NCBI GenBank assembly: GCA_032622095.1
Contig: CP136068.1
Coordinates: 50,214,443 to 50,278,442, forward strand
Length of the DNA stretch: 64,000 nt
Source of the DNA: Siphonodentalium dalli
Taxonomy: Eukaryota; Mollusca; Scaphopoda; Gadilida; Siphonodentaliidae
Direction: 5' to 3'
Shown here: positions 34,820-46,873 of the stretch, piece after piece
Numbering within the stretch: the stretch's first letter is position 1
Layout of the letters: each line of letters begins with the position of its first letter
Notes under the pieces: model-generated
What the model was told of the DNA's origin: nothing
Database searches by the model: none
What the model saw: the letters and a program-made list of their open reading frames with translations, nothing else
Translations under genes and position numbers: made by a program

Positions 34820-37800
34820 GTAATAAGGTAACTACTCGTCAATGCTGCTTGAATACATAAATGATTAATAAGGTAACAACTACCCGTCAATGATCGACGT
34901 CTTAATATAGAAAGGTTTAATAAGGTAACTAACTACACGGCAATGATACTTAGTATAGAAAGGTTAATAATTTAACTTGTCAATGATGCTTTAATATAGA
35001 AAGGTTAATGAGGTAACTACCCGTCAATAATGCTTTAGTATAGAAATGGTTACTAAGGTAACTAACTACATGTCAATGATGCTTTAATAAAGAAAGGGTT
35101 AATAAGAAAAAGTTCTACACGTCAATGATGCTTTAATATAGAAAGGGCTAATAGGGTAACTACACGTCAATGATGTTTTAATATAGAAAGGGTTAATATG
35201 GTAATTACACGCCAATGGTGCTTTAATATAGAAAGGGTTAATATGGTAACTACCGTTCATGATGCTTTAATATAGAACTGGCTAATATGATAATTACATG
35301 TTAATGATGCTTTATTGTAGAAAGGGTTAATAATGTAACTAATCACCAATGATACTCATTATAAAAAGGGTTAATACGGTAACTACCTGTCAATTATTGC
35401 TTCAATGTAGAAAGGGTTAATAAGGTAATTACACACCAATGGTGCTTTAATATAGAAAGGGTTAATATGGTAACTATCAGTCAATGATGCTTTAATATAG
35501 AAAGTGTTATAATATGGTAACTGCACGTCAATGATTCTTTGATACAAAAATGGTTAATAAGGTAATTACCCGTCAATGGCGCTTTAATATAGAAATGGTT
35601 TATAATGTAACTACTCACCAATGATACTTAGTATAGAAAGGCTTGTTTAATGTAACTACCTGTCAATTCATGCTTTAATATAGAAAGGGTTAATAAGATA
35701 ACTACACGCCAATGATACTTTAGTATAGAAAGGGTTAGTAAGGTAACTACACGACAATGATACTTTAGTATATAGAGGGTTAATTAGGCAACAACCCGTC
35801 AACGATGCTTTAATATAGAAATGGTTAACATGTTAACTACACGTCAATGATATTTTAATAAAGAAAGGGCTAATAAGGTAATTACATGTCAATGCTGCTT
35901 TAATACAGAAATGGTTAATAAGGTAACTTCACGTCAATGATGCTTTAATATAGAAAGGGTTAATAATGTAACTACTCACCAAATGATACTTAGTATAGAA
36001 CGGGTTAATAAGATAACTACCCGGCAATAATGATGCTTTAATATAGAAAGGATTATAATAAGGTAACTACACGTCAATGATGCTTTAATACATAAATGGT
36101 TAATAAGGTAACTACCCGCCAATGGCGCTTTAATATAGAAATGGTTAATAATGCAACTACTCACCAATGATACTTAGTATAGAAAGGGTTAATAAGGTAA
36201 CTACCTGTCAATTAATGCTTTAATATAGAAAGGGTTAATAAGGTAACTACACGACAATGGTACTTTAGTATATACAGGGCTAACAAGGCATGCAACTACC
36301 CGTCAATGGTGCTTTAATATGGAAAGAGTTAACATGGTAACTACACGTCAATGATATTTTAATATAGAAAGGGTTAATAAGGTAATTACACGCCAATGGT
36401 GCTTTAATATAGAAAGGGTTAATATGGTAACTACCGTTCATGATGCTTTAATATAGAACTGGCTAATATGATAATTACATGTTAATGATGCTTTATTGTA
36501 GAAAGGGTTAATAATGTAACTAATCACCAATGATACTCATTATAAAAAGGGTTAATACGGTAACTACCTGTCAATTATTGCTTCAATGTAGAAAGGGTTA
36601 ATAAGGTAATTACACACCAATGGTGCTTTAATATAGAAAGGGTTAATATGGTAACTATCAGTCAATGATGCTTTAATATAGAAAGTGTTATAATATGGTA
36701 ACTGCACGTCAATGATTCTTTGATACAAAAATGGTTAATAAGGTAATTACCCGTCAATGGCGCTTTAATATAGAAATGGTTTATAATGTAACTACTCACC
36801 AATGATACTTAGTATAGAAAGGCTTGTTTAATGTAACTACCTGTCAATTCATGCTTTAATATAGAAAGGGTTAATAAGATAACTACACGCCAATGATACT
36901 TTAGTATAGAAAGGGTTAGTAAGGTAACTACACGACAATGATACTTTAGTATATAGAGGGTTAATTAGGCAACAACCCGTCAACGATGCTTTAATATAGA
37001 AATGGTTAACATGTTAACTACACGTCAATGATATTTTAATAAAGAAAGGGCTAATAAGGTAACTACATGTCAATGCTGCTTTAATACAGAAATGGTTAAT
37101 AAGGTAACTTCACGTCAATGATGCTTTAATATAGAAAGGGTTAATAATGTAACTACTCACCAAATGATACTTAGTATAGAACGGGTTAATAAGATAACTA
37201 CCCGGCAATAATGATGCTTTAATATAGAAAGGATTATAATAAGGTAACTACACGTCAATGATGCTTTAATACATAAATGGTTAATAAGGTAACTACCCGC
37301 CAATGGCGCTTTAATATAGAAAGGGTTAATAATGCAACTACTCACCAATGATACTTAGTATAGAAAGGGTTAATAAGGTAACTACCTGTCAATTAATGCT
37401 TTAATATAGAAAGGGTTAATAAGGTAACTACGCGACAATGGTACTTTAGTATATACAGGGCTAACAAGGCATGCAACTACCCGTCAATGGTGCTTTAATA
37501 TGGAAAGAGTTAACATGGTAACTACACGTCAATGATATTTTAATATAGAAAGGGTTAATAAGGTAACTACACATCAATGATGCTTTAATACAGAAAGGGT
37601 TAATAAGGTAACTTCACGTCAATGATGCTTTAATATAGAAAGGGTTAATATGGTAACTACTCACCAATGATACTTTGTATAGAACGGGTTAATAATGTAA
37701 CTACCCGGCAATAATGCTTTAATATAGAATTGGTTAATATGGTAACTACACGTCAATGATGCTTTAATATAGAAATGGTTATAATAAGGTAACTACACGT

Positions 37801-38345
37801 CAATGATGCTTTAATACAAAAAAATGGTTAATAAGGTAACTACCAGTCAATGGCGCTTTAGTATAGAAAGGGTTAATAATGCAACTACTCACCAATAATA
37901 TTTAGTATAGAAAGGGTTAATAAGGGAACTACTTGTCAATTAATGCTTTAATATAGAAAGGGTTAATAAGGTAACTATATACGACAATGATACTTTGGTA
38001 TATACAGAGTTAATAAGGCAACTAGCCGTCAATGATGCTATAATATAGAAATGGTTAACATTGTAACTACACATCAATGATATTTTAATATAGAAAGGGT
38101 TAATAAGGTAACTACACGTCAATGATGCTTTAATAAAGAAAGGGTTAATAAGGTAACTTCACATCAATGGTGCTTTACTATAGAAAGGGTTAATAATGTA
38201 ACTACTCACCAATTTTACTTAGTCTAGAAAGGGTTAATAAGGTAACTACCTGTCAATTAATGATTTAATATAGAATGGTTAATAAGGTAACTACACGCCA
38301 ATGGTGCTGTAATATAGAAAGGGTTAATAAGGTGACTTCAATGCA
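34820..38345. repeat. 45-bp satellite with a 1181-bp higher-order duplication
   Basis: About 77 degenerate copies of a 45-bp unit containing GGTAACTACACGTCAATGAT and CTTTAATATAGAAAGGGTTA. The block at about 35195-36375 is repeated almost exactly at offset 1181 (36376-37556), for example 'taccgttcatg' at 35251 and 36432. Identical 63-codon frames at 36.0 and 37.2 kb result from this duplication. Confidence 0.9.
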
Positions 38346-38667
38346 GATTATACAGTTTAACAAAATACCACAGGTATATATATCCGGGTGAACACTGCAG
38401 TAAATACCTGGGCGAAACCCTGGTGTAAATACCTGGGTGTAAATACCCGGGTGTGACAGCGTCTTTCTAAATTATATCCGTAAAAACCCGGGTAAACTGG
38501 GGTTTATACCTAACATATATAGAAAACACCAGGGTAAATCTATATAAATCCCTGATTTACCTGGGTGTAACCTGGGTGTGACCTGGGTGGAACCATGGTA
38601 AAACCTATATGTACCGGGGTATACCTAGGTAAACACCAAGATTTACCCAGGTACATTTTTATATGGG

Positions 38668-39368
38668 CTGAGTCCTTGCCCCCATAACACTCATACTGAG
38701 CCCTTGCCCTCATAACACTCATACTGAGTCCTTGCCCCATAACACTCATACTGAGTCCGTGCCTCCATAACACTCATACTGAGTCCGTGCCTCCATTACA
38801 CTCATACTGAGTCCTTGCCCCATAACACTCATACTGAGTCCGTGCCTCCATAACACTCATACTGAGTCCGTGCCTCCATAACACTCATACTGAGTCCGTG
38901 CCTCCATAACACTCATACTGAGTCCGTGCCTCCATGACACTCATACTGAGTCCGTGCCCCCATAACACTCATACTGAGTCCGTGCCTACATAACACTCAT
39001 ACTGAGTCCGTGCCTCCATAACACTCATACTGAGTCCGTGCCTCCATAACACTCATACTGAGTCCGTGCCTACATAACACTCATACTGAATCCGTGCCTA
39101 CATAACACTCATACTGAGTCCGTGCCTCCATAACACTCATACTGAGTCCGTGCCCCCATAACACTCATACTGAGTCCGTGCCTACATAACACTCATACTG
39201 AGTCCGTGCCTACATAACACTCATACTGAGTCCGTGCCTCCATAACACTCATACTGAGTCCGTGCCTCCATAACACTCATACTGAGTCCGTGCCCACATA
39301 ACACTCATACTGAGTCCGTGCCTCCATAACACTCATACTGAGTCCGTGCCTCCATAACACTCATACTA
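38668..39368. repeat. 28-bp minisatellite, right part
   Basis: About 25 copies of the same unit, in the same orientation as 24328-24954. It begins in mid-unit (CTGAGTCC), and its first copies carry the CTTGC variant that is also common at the right end of the left array. Confidence 0.95.
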
Positions 39369-40681
39369 TTAAATTAAAAATAGAACATTAATTTTGCATC
39401 GGTCAACACTGATTATGAATCTATATATATTAAAACGGAATTGTCTCTCATTGAATCCAAGAACGACTATTGGTTTGAAACTGGAGACTATTGGTTTGAA
39501 ATAGATTGTAATTGTTTTCACATACCACCATTAACTTTTATTTCATGTAATTTCCGACCGAATGGCCGCCCATAATGCTACATATAACAATCCCGAAATA
39601 ATAATTCGCCATCGAGTGGCAACACAAAGGATCGTAGCTCTGAATATCAACATCATATCAGGAAGCAGTAAACTCTATATGAACGAATGTTTGTAGGAGC
39701 TGGTGATAGTAAAGTTTTATGTATCAAGATCAATGTTTTCTGAGATTTTGTCATTATGGTTTTCCCTACCCCATGTTCCGATATTAAAATTTGGAGTCAG
39801 TTTACAGAAACATGAGTGAAATCCAGTGACATTCATTGACATATCCAATGTAACGCTATTATTTCAACACTAAGAGGTTTAGGGTAAACGAACATTGCTT
39901 TTACTATTTATACACAAACACCTTTAAAAATGGACAAAAACGCCCCAAAATCGCATTTTTAGAAAAAGGTTAATACAAAGGATTCTTTGGGCCATAAGTT
40001 GATTTTCTACACAATGTGTTTGTAAATTCCTTCAGAGTGTGTGTAACCATGTATACTTAAGTTATGAGAAATACAGGGAAAATAACTCGAAAAATACTGA
40101 ACTTATCTGGGAAAAGTTTTCTGTTCTGTATTCAGGATTGTCAACGCACTTTACAAAATGGATATACAAATGGAAGGCCTTGTGAAATATTTGTTTTTTT
40201 CAATTTTGTTGAAAAGCCATAAATTGAGTATTTTACCAAATTTTGACAAATTTATTTCACAAATTTCATCAATTTCGCCTTTCTTGGTTTTTTTTTTTGT
40301 TAGTATCTTGCTTGTGATGGGTTAATGTACTTATTCCCAAGGAGAAACGTTCGTTGCAATTAGTTTGAGAGGAAACCACAAATGCACTGGACTTTTAAAG
40401 TTCCGGTTTTGCCATCGATATGATTGCTCTAAGCTCTTACGTCACTGGCGTGCCGGTAACACACGTGTGTCTTGCTAAATCATGAGGCCGAATTGAGGGG
40501 GTAATTGTGTGATAAATATATATATTAAATTTATAATACTTTCCAAATATACGTGATTAATTCTTGTAAAATAGTTCATGGGGGATCTGATGCATGTATC
40601 TTCTTGTCTTGTTATTATTGATGTCGACAACGTATGGGTAATCGTGCGTAGTTAGATGTTTTCGCTACGCCATCTACGAGA
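39369..40681. other. No confident gene; one candidate exon near 40446-40479
   Basis: AT-rich. On the minus strand 'ctcatgatttag' precedes 34 nt and a good donor (GTGAC then gtaaga). In one phase it reads RHTCVTGTPV-T and would join gene C exon 24155-24239 correctly across the 13.7-kb element. This rests on a single phase match and is weak. Confidence 0.25.
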
Positions 40682-40682
40682 T

Positions 40683-41367
40683 TGGCTGCGGACACATGTA
40701 CCACAGTAGCGATGGCATAGTAGGTGTGATAATTTATTATGATGGAGATTGGTGACAATTGGTCGTCATAATTAATATGCCATAGCTAGCTATGTCGCCC
40801 GCAGCATATTCGCACAATGAGTCGTCCAAAGTTCGTTACAATCAGTCTTTTTCTTGTTTTTGTCCTTATATAGTTCGCGTTGTTTATCCAGATACTTTCC
40901 ATTAGCTGCATTTCCTCCAACACTTCCCACGCAGCTTCATCGGCCCACATGATAATGTTAGCGGAATTATGCATAACAACATAAAAGAAAAAACGCAATT
41001 GGGGAACCATGAAATTGATATAAGTAGATCAACATGCATTGAGATCATATCAATAAAACTTACAATATACGTGCATGATATGTGAGTAAATGAGGGATTG
41101 CCACAGGTAAACACAATTCTGGACGATCGGTCGTGCAATTATATATATTGTAGATAATACAATGTAGCAAATCGTAATGAGTAGATATGAACCTTGGTGA
41201 GACGCAATGGGTTAATTGGTCCAGTCGACTCATTGTGCGGAAACTCGGCGGGGAACATGGCTAGATTTGGCATATCAATTATGACGACCAATTGTCACCA
41301 ATCTCCTCCATAATAAATTGTCACACCTACTATGCCATCGCTACTGTGATACGTGTGTCCGCGGCCA
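40683..41367. mobile_element. Inverted-repeat element with about 145-bp arms and an internal frame
   Basis: Left arm TGGCTGCGGACACATGTACC...TGAGTCG pairs with right arm CGACTCATTGTGCGG...GTGTCCGCGGCCA. Blocks such as 'gcgatggcatagtaggtgtga' and 'gacaattggtcgtcataatt' are conserved in both. No target duplication could be defined. Confidence 0.75.
40786..40950 (-). CDS. Short open frame inside the 40.7-41.4 kb element
   Basis: ATG at 40950 opens 54 codons: MWADEAAWEVLEEMQLMESI, then WINNANYIRTKTRKRL and a basic tail, ending in TAG within the left arm. A possible donor follows RKRLI (gtaacg). The acidic-helix-then-basic pattern resembles the N-terminus of some transposase or Myb-like proteins, but no diagnostic motif is present. 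It may be a remnant of the parent transposon's coding exon. Confidence 0.35.
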   Translation of the reverse strand: MWADEAAWEVLEEMQLMESIWINNANYIRTKTRKRLIVTNFGRLIVRICCGRHS

Positions 41368-41756
41368 TTAAACAGTTAGGCACAGACTGTACAGCAATAT
41401 TCTATTCAACCCGCCAATTGAGGACAGTGGTCTGAGGCTTGATGATATGTGACTTTATGACACAACATAACTGATTGGCCGAGTGTCTGTGTCGCTAAGG
41501 ACATGGCCTACGTCGCAGTGTTAACAAATTCACAGAAATCCACCTGCTTGGGTATAAAATCGATTTCTCAGCAAATATGTCAATTTCAAAGTTGAAATTT
41601 TCACAAACTATCCACCGATATTTTTTCTGGCTGGCTATTGTCTTGAAATAATTTTTTGAACCGGCATTTATATGAAAAAAATGACATTTGAAACACTGTT
41701 AGTACTGACCCTAGAAAAGAAAATTGAGTATAGATATATTCTAATCCATCAATGGT

Positions 41757-41935
41757 AATAAATAGAGGATATCCACACTTTTTCAGTGGATATGGGTTAT
41801 ATCTCATGAGTGATGACAAAGTATTGAATTTCCACGAGTGGCTTTAGCCACGAGTGGAAATTCAAATGTTTTGTCATCACGAATGAGATTTAACCCATAT
41901 CCACTGAAAAGGTGTGGATATTCTGTTTATTATAT
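41757..41935. mobile_element. Fold-back element
   Basis: TAATAAATAGAGGATATCCA...AGTGGATATGGGTTA...GATGACAAA pairs with its inverse around 'gtggctttagccac'. Small and non-coding. Confidence 0.7.
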
Positions 41936-42230
41936 ACTTTAGTTACTTGCCTATGGCCTCCAATGAATGTCAATACATCAGAAATTTCAAGCTGATATCA
42001 CTCACTAGTGGGATATCACTTATATCTCACTGCTAAAACCTTATAATTCATGGGCAAGTATATAATAAACTATGATATACAAACTATATCACTGGGTCCT
42101 TCACATCCTGGTAAAACACAAAACAGACAAGAACACACAATTTATAAGACATTATGGTGTTCATAAATATATACAAATTCCATTTGCAACTTGAAGAGAA
42201 CTATTTTCAATGTATGGTGAGCCGATTTAA

Positions 42231-42697
42231 CCCTTTCAGTGCCAAGTCCGATTTTTGTATCAACCCATATACCCTGTGCCAATGCATTCTCTTATATATG
42301 CGAGTCGATCATTTGTCTCCTCTCATATATAAGAGAATGCATAGGCCTAACAATTTTTCATCATTTGTTATTATTTAAAAAAAAAATTAAAATTTTAATA
42401 ATTTTTTCTTATATTATTTCATCTTATTTTGTAGGTTTAGTGCCAGGGTTTTTTACGTTTTTCATGGGCATCAAAATTATTACTATGAATACTTGGTGAT
42501 AGTTTTGAGTTATAACATGCCCCTAAGGTTTTATCCAGTTTGTTTTTAAATTCGCTATAGCATGCTTAGGCATACCCAAAACAAATTCAACCCAAAAAAA
42601 TCTTAAAACAAAAACAACATTTATTTTATTTTTTTTAGGGCCGATTTTACAGACCGTAAATTAGGGCCGATGAGATCGGCCCCTGGCACTGAAAGGG
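42231..42697. mobile_element. piggyBac-like element with hairpin core
   Basis: TTAA on both sides (42227-42230, 42698-42701), ends CCCTTTCAGTGCCA and TGGCACTGAAAGGG. The subterminal 'gtccgattttt' and 'gggccgat' blocks differ from other members, but the core hairpin 'gccaatgcattctcttatatatgcga' with its inverse is kept. Confidence 0.75.
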
Positions 42698-42701
42698 TTA
42701 A

Positions 42702-43984
42702 AACAGCTAGGTGTTTTTGTCTGGTATTCTCTGATTTAGGCTCATGGTCAGTCACCTGATTTATTTGTGTTTTGACCAATGCAGCCTGTCATATTTACTA
42801 AACCTCAATGTTTTCTATTAAATCATTTTAGAAAATGGTATGCACCAATAATAATTTATTTTATATTTTAAACTGCGTGTGCGTATGCAAACTGGAAAAA
42901 TATCCTGTTTTGGTTGTGAAATAAAAATTACTATGGCTGAAACCCAATTTCCTGACTTGTGTTGTGGGTTGTGTTTGCAAACTGACTGTTAATTTGAAAA
43001 AGTTCGCTAAGACAGTTTGTATTCCTCCCTTCTCATCCTGATTAGTTTATAACATGCTCAATCAGATAATACTGTGTTTATGTTGGACATTCTCAAACAC
43101 AATATCTTTGATCGCCATGCATTTATTTATTTTGTTCGTAAAAGTGAAATAACACGAGAAAGCTATTTTTTGTATGAGTCACGTGGTCACGGTGGTAGTC
43201 GTAAAAAAGAGTGCAATACTATTAGATTCATAATATGTTTACTAGCTATTTTCGACGCAAACATCTCTATTTTAATTTGTGAAAACCTACAACCAGTGAT
43301 CATTATCGAGAAGATGTCAGAAATCTTTGTATTATATATTGCGCAACAATCGTAAAAAGGCCAGATTCCTGATGAGGCAATTATTTATGTCAACACGGAA
43401 GTGAAACAAATAAAACTACTTCTGCAAGAACGTGTCTGCATTGACAAAATGATCGAACCAATGAAAATATCTGGTTGCTTTATTCCGGCAATCACACTAT
43501 GGGACGCTCTTTATTGCTCATATTAGCCCCATTAAGTCGTCTGAAGTCAACGGCATCTAACTATTGACACTCCATGGGTCAATTTACCCCCATGTTTCAA
43601 TTTTCACCGACCAGTTGCAACCATTTTGGTTATATAATTGATTATTTTTATTTAATCAATAATTATTGCCATTTTAAGACATCAGTTGTTAACGGGGCAT
43701 ATCTAATACAATGTTCTGGATCAACTTACTTCTATATACAAATTGTCAGCTCCGATAGTCCAGCCGTTTCTGTATAAACGATGAGTGCGCGCCAGTAGAT
43801 AAAAGCCAACTGCGTGAGCCTTTCAAGTTTGACACAGCGTGTCGCAAGTAGTCCCTCACGTGACGTCCACGAGCGAACACTTACTATTCAGACTGCATAA
43901 TTATGATGGAATAATAAATCGGCATGAAGTTACGGGCGGCTATCACTCACTTTTCGGCACCGTGCTCAGTGAATTAGCGGCGAT
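42702..43984. other. No confident gene
   Basis: A 94-codon frame at 43074-43355 lacks splice support and is within chance expectation for AT-rich DNA. A CACGTGAC motif and CpGs near 43.8-43.95 kb could belong to a promoter, but no exon can be tied to it. Confidence 0.3.
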
Positions 43985-44430
43985 CTACTCTCTAAAAAAC
44001 ACTGTGTAGAAACGCTACACACTTTGTACACATATATGTGTAACATCTGCTCTCCAACAATTATGTGTAGAAACTGTAGAGCAATTTTGGTACACACAAT
44101 ATGTGTAGCTCTATACACACATGTATGTGTATAGAGCAATTTTTGGTACACACAATATGTGTAGCTCTATACACACATGTATGTGTAGTCGCTATACACT
44201 TGTGTGTAGTAAACAGTTGGTAGACAGTTACTACACAGTTAGTACACAGATAATACACAGTTAGTGTGTACTTTATTTATACACATTTGTGTACATAGTA
44301 CACAGTAGTGTGTACTTTATTTATACACATCTGTGTAACAACCTACACAATTTTGTAGTATATAGTACCCAGTATTGTGCATATTTGGTACACACACTGT
44401 GTACCAACTAATCTATACACTTTATGTGTA
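43985..44430. repeat. Degenerate TACACA/TGTGTA self-complementary repeat
   Basis: Dense TGTGTA, TACACA and ACATATGTGT words without a fixed period, starting at 'cactgtgtagaaacgctacaca'. A smaller patch is at 60000-60065. Frames through it are low complexity. Confidence 0.7.
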
Positions 44431-44733
44431 ATAAATTTACATGCATTCTTTTTGCAAATATTGGACATTTTTGGGTGATGTAGCAACTGTAATGTCGAAT
44501 CAGAATTGCATGGTTGAGGCCACTGAATTTAGGCCATCACAGTAAGAATGTTTGATATTGAAAGCCATAATTATTACTTATTTTTTTTTATTAGCCAAAA
44601 CAAATCATGAAAAACATGCTATCATATGTTATATATGCTGAATGGACCTCATATTACATTGGCATTTACATGTACTGGTATAATAAATTTGCAATGACAA
44701 TGAAATGGGCAAGAAAAGTTTAACTCACTATTT

Positions 44734-45251
44734 ATCTAACTTTTCCGGTTCAATATAATTGTTTAATTGCCAATTTATTTTACAGGCAAATGACAATGCC
44801 AACTATGGGTGATGTTCGATCAATTAAGTGTACTGGATGTATATCTAATGGCACATTCCTCGGGATTTTATTCTGGGTAACATTTTTCTGACAATGCTGT
44901 GTTTTCTCAACAAAATTTATCAATATGATACTTTCATTCTCAGTTTTTGAAGCCACTTCTTCAATTGACAGGGCACGAGGATCTTCGGATTGACTCCAAG
45001 CCACCTCTCCCATGTCAATGACATGAAGATCTTTCAAAAACTGATAATGAAAGTATCATATTGATAAATTTTGTTGAGAAAACACAGCATTGTCAGAAAA
45101 ATGTTACCCAGAATAAAATCCCGAGGAATGTGCTATTAGATATACATCCAGTACGCTTAATTGATCGAACATCACCCATAGTTGGCATTGTCATTTGCCT
45201 GTAAAATAAATTGGCAATTAAACAATTATATTGAACCGGAAAAGTTAGATG
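44734..45251. repeat. 518-bp near-perfect palindrome with exon-like loop
   Basis: Arms of about 208 bp, ATCTAACTTTTCCGGTTC...TTTCATT(C/A)TCAG and the inverse, flank a loop at about 44944-45040. Differences between the arms are only a few bases, so the inversion duplication is recent or maintained by gene conversion. Confidence 0.85.
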
Positions 45252-45740
45252 CAGTCAAGTTTATATTTTAATTGCTTGCATCCAGGATAAGGCATCGAAG
45301 TCACCTCTTCAATTGACAGGGTATGAGGATCTTTAGAATGACTCCAAGTCACCTCTCCCTTGTCAATGACAAGAGGATTTTTCAAAAACTGAGTGAGCAT
45401 GAAAATATCATTTTGATAAGTTTTGACAAGAGGACACAACACTCTCCAAAAAGTATCAACCCATTAGTTATCATATACATGTATAACGGATTTGTGGAAT
45501 GGAACTAACTTCAGAGAAAGTTGGCATTGAAATTCATATATACCGGTACAATAAAATGGCAATGACAATACAAACAATGCTATTATGAATAGAGTTACAT
45601 GCATGTTACATGCATTTTAATAATTGCTCTTATTCTGGAGTCAGCATCGAAGTCACCTCTTCAATTGACAGGGCATGAGGATCTTTGGAATGATTCCAAG
45701 CCACTTCTCCCGCATCAATGACATGAGGATTTTTCGAAAA
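44944..45740 (-). CDS. Three tandem exon-like repeats (about 350-bp period)
   Basis: On the minus strand three copies begin at 45740, 45388 and 45040, each after an acceptor-like 'tgctcag', 'cactcag' or 'ttatcag', and stay open without indels for 33 codons: F(S/L)K.(P/L).VID.GEV then (A/T)W..S.DP..LSIEEV(T/A)S. Copies 3 and 2 run on to stop codons; GAAGAG then gtgact could be a donor. The preceding intron-like sequence is also shared. They could be a tandemly duplicated exon, a decayed gene, or a repeat with accidental coding potential; substitutions are not clearly biased to silent sites. Confidence 0.4.
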
Positions 45741-46287
45741 CTGAGCATATATTAAATTTATCGTTTTTATCTGTTTTGAACTTTTGACGAGACAGCACTG
45801 TCAGATAAGTACTGTTAAAATTTACGAAAGAAGTTACAAGTAAAAGTGGGACCAGCAATTTCTGTTGCGTTACATATACTGTAGTTAGGATACCACCAGT
45901 CATTGAACAGGAATCACTTCTCTATTACTTTCATGGTGTATCATGGCAATTAAGATTCAGTATCAATGCTTACATGTACATTACAATTCAGAAGCAGAAT
46001 ACACAGAACACTGATAAGGTGTCATCACACCAAACACCAAGATAAAATATGGTCTCTTTGATGTTATTTAATTGTACACCCCACTGACTTATCCTATTTT
46101 CAGTAGATAAATAAACCCATATTATATTAAACTGACATCGTTTTTCAATACAATGTTACCACCATTACTTTGATAGAGGAAAGTTTATTCTCAAAGAGTA
46201 TAATTATTTTACATGAACTTTATTTTAATGGTATATAACTACATATCCAACAAATGAAGCTGAAAATTCATATTTCATGTGCTGCAG

Positions 46288-46411
46288 GAGCCTTCAAACT
46301 CTGGTTGACACTACAGTAACAGTTGAGGCACAAGCAGACATGTTCACTGGAGAAATGTTATTAGATAGTCCACTTCAGCTGTTTCAGTCAGTTAATAAAT
46401 TAGAGGAATAA
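46288..46411 (+). CDS. Probable plus-strand terminal exon
   Basis: After 'tttcatgtgctgcag' one base and then a frame SLQTLVDTTVTVEAQADMFT, continuing GEMLLDSPLQ and ending SVNKLEE with TAA TAG. The composition is protein-like and neither other frame is open. An AATAAA lies about 375 bp downstream (46786). Upstream exons were not found. No family recognised. Confidence 0.5.
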
Positions 46412-46873
46412 TAGTATGACCACTGCTCCAATCCTGTAGTTAGCCAAAATCAAGGCTTCTTTTACCATGATTTTAATGAACAGAGAACAGAAAATTCCTT
46501 AGTTGAAGATTGTCAGATCATCAATTACAATAATGTGACTTATCATCCATCCTCCTTCACAATAACAAATTGCATGGTAATTTACAAAGCATGTGTATGA
46601 TATTACACGGCTGAAGATTGTCACACATTTCAGAACTGGTCCATAAATACTGTTTGTCATCCACCTTGAATGGGAAATTCAACTCATGGCATTTTGAAGC
46701 TAGAAGTAGTAACATATCATTACTGTATGGTAGACCTCTACTTCCTCATATAGCACATTGTATATCTGATTCTGTAGTCATCCTGAAAAAATAAATATAT
46801 GAAGTCAGAATTTTAAATTATTTTTTATGTATGTCATGATTTGAACTGAAAAAAATCTATTATAGCATGGATC

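Larger units (their letters stand above)
24955..38667. mobile_element. 13.7-kb element with perfect 28-bp terminal inverted repeats, inserted in a minisatellite
   Basis: Positions 24955-24982 and 38640-38667 are exact reverse complements (outer bases CCCATATAAAAATGTACCTG). Left flank ends '...cactcatact', right flank begins 'ctgagtcc': together these are one minisatellite unit with CT duplicated, so the whole segment looks like a single insertion. Both subterminal regions are dense in ACCTGGGT/ACCCAGGT motifs (24.97-25.74 and 38.37-38.64 kb), as transposase-binding repeats often are. Inside lie a fold-back minisatellite, Harbinger- and mariner-like MITEs, a 940-bp palindrome, a possible split gene (30.6-34.3 kb) and a 3.5-kb satellite. 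No transposase motif is recognised. A 2-bp duplication with subterminal repeats recalls CACTA/EnSpm elements, but the ends are not CACT, so the superfamily is open. Confidence 0.7.

Noticed and set aside
35976..37348. Two identical 63-codon minus-strand frames
   Set aside because: Produced by the 1181-bp duplication inside the 45-bp satellite.
24328..39368. Regularly spaced repeats that could suggest a CRISPR array
   Set aside because: Units are head-to-tail with no unique spacers, in a eukaryotic context; they are minisatellites.
43074..43355. A 94-codon plus-strand frame
   Set aside because: A few frames of this length are expected by chance in about 65 percent AT DNA; no splice or start context support.
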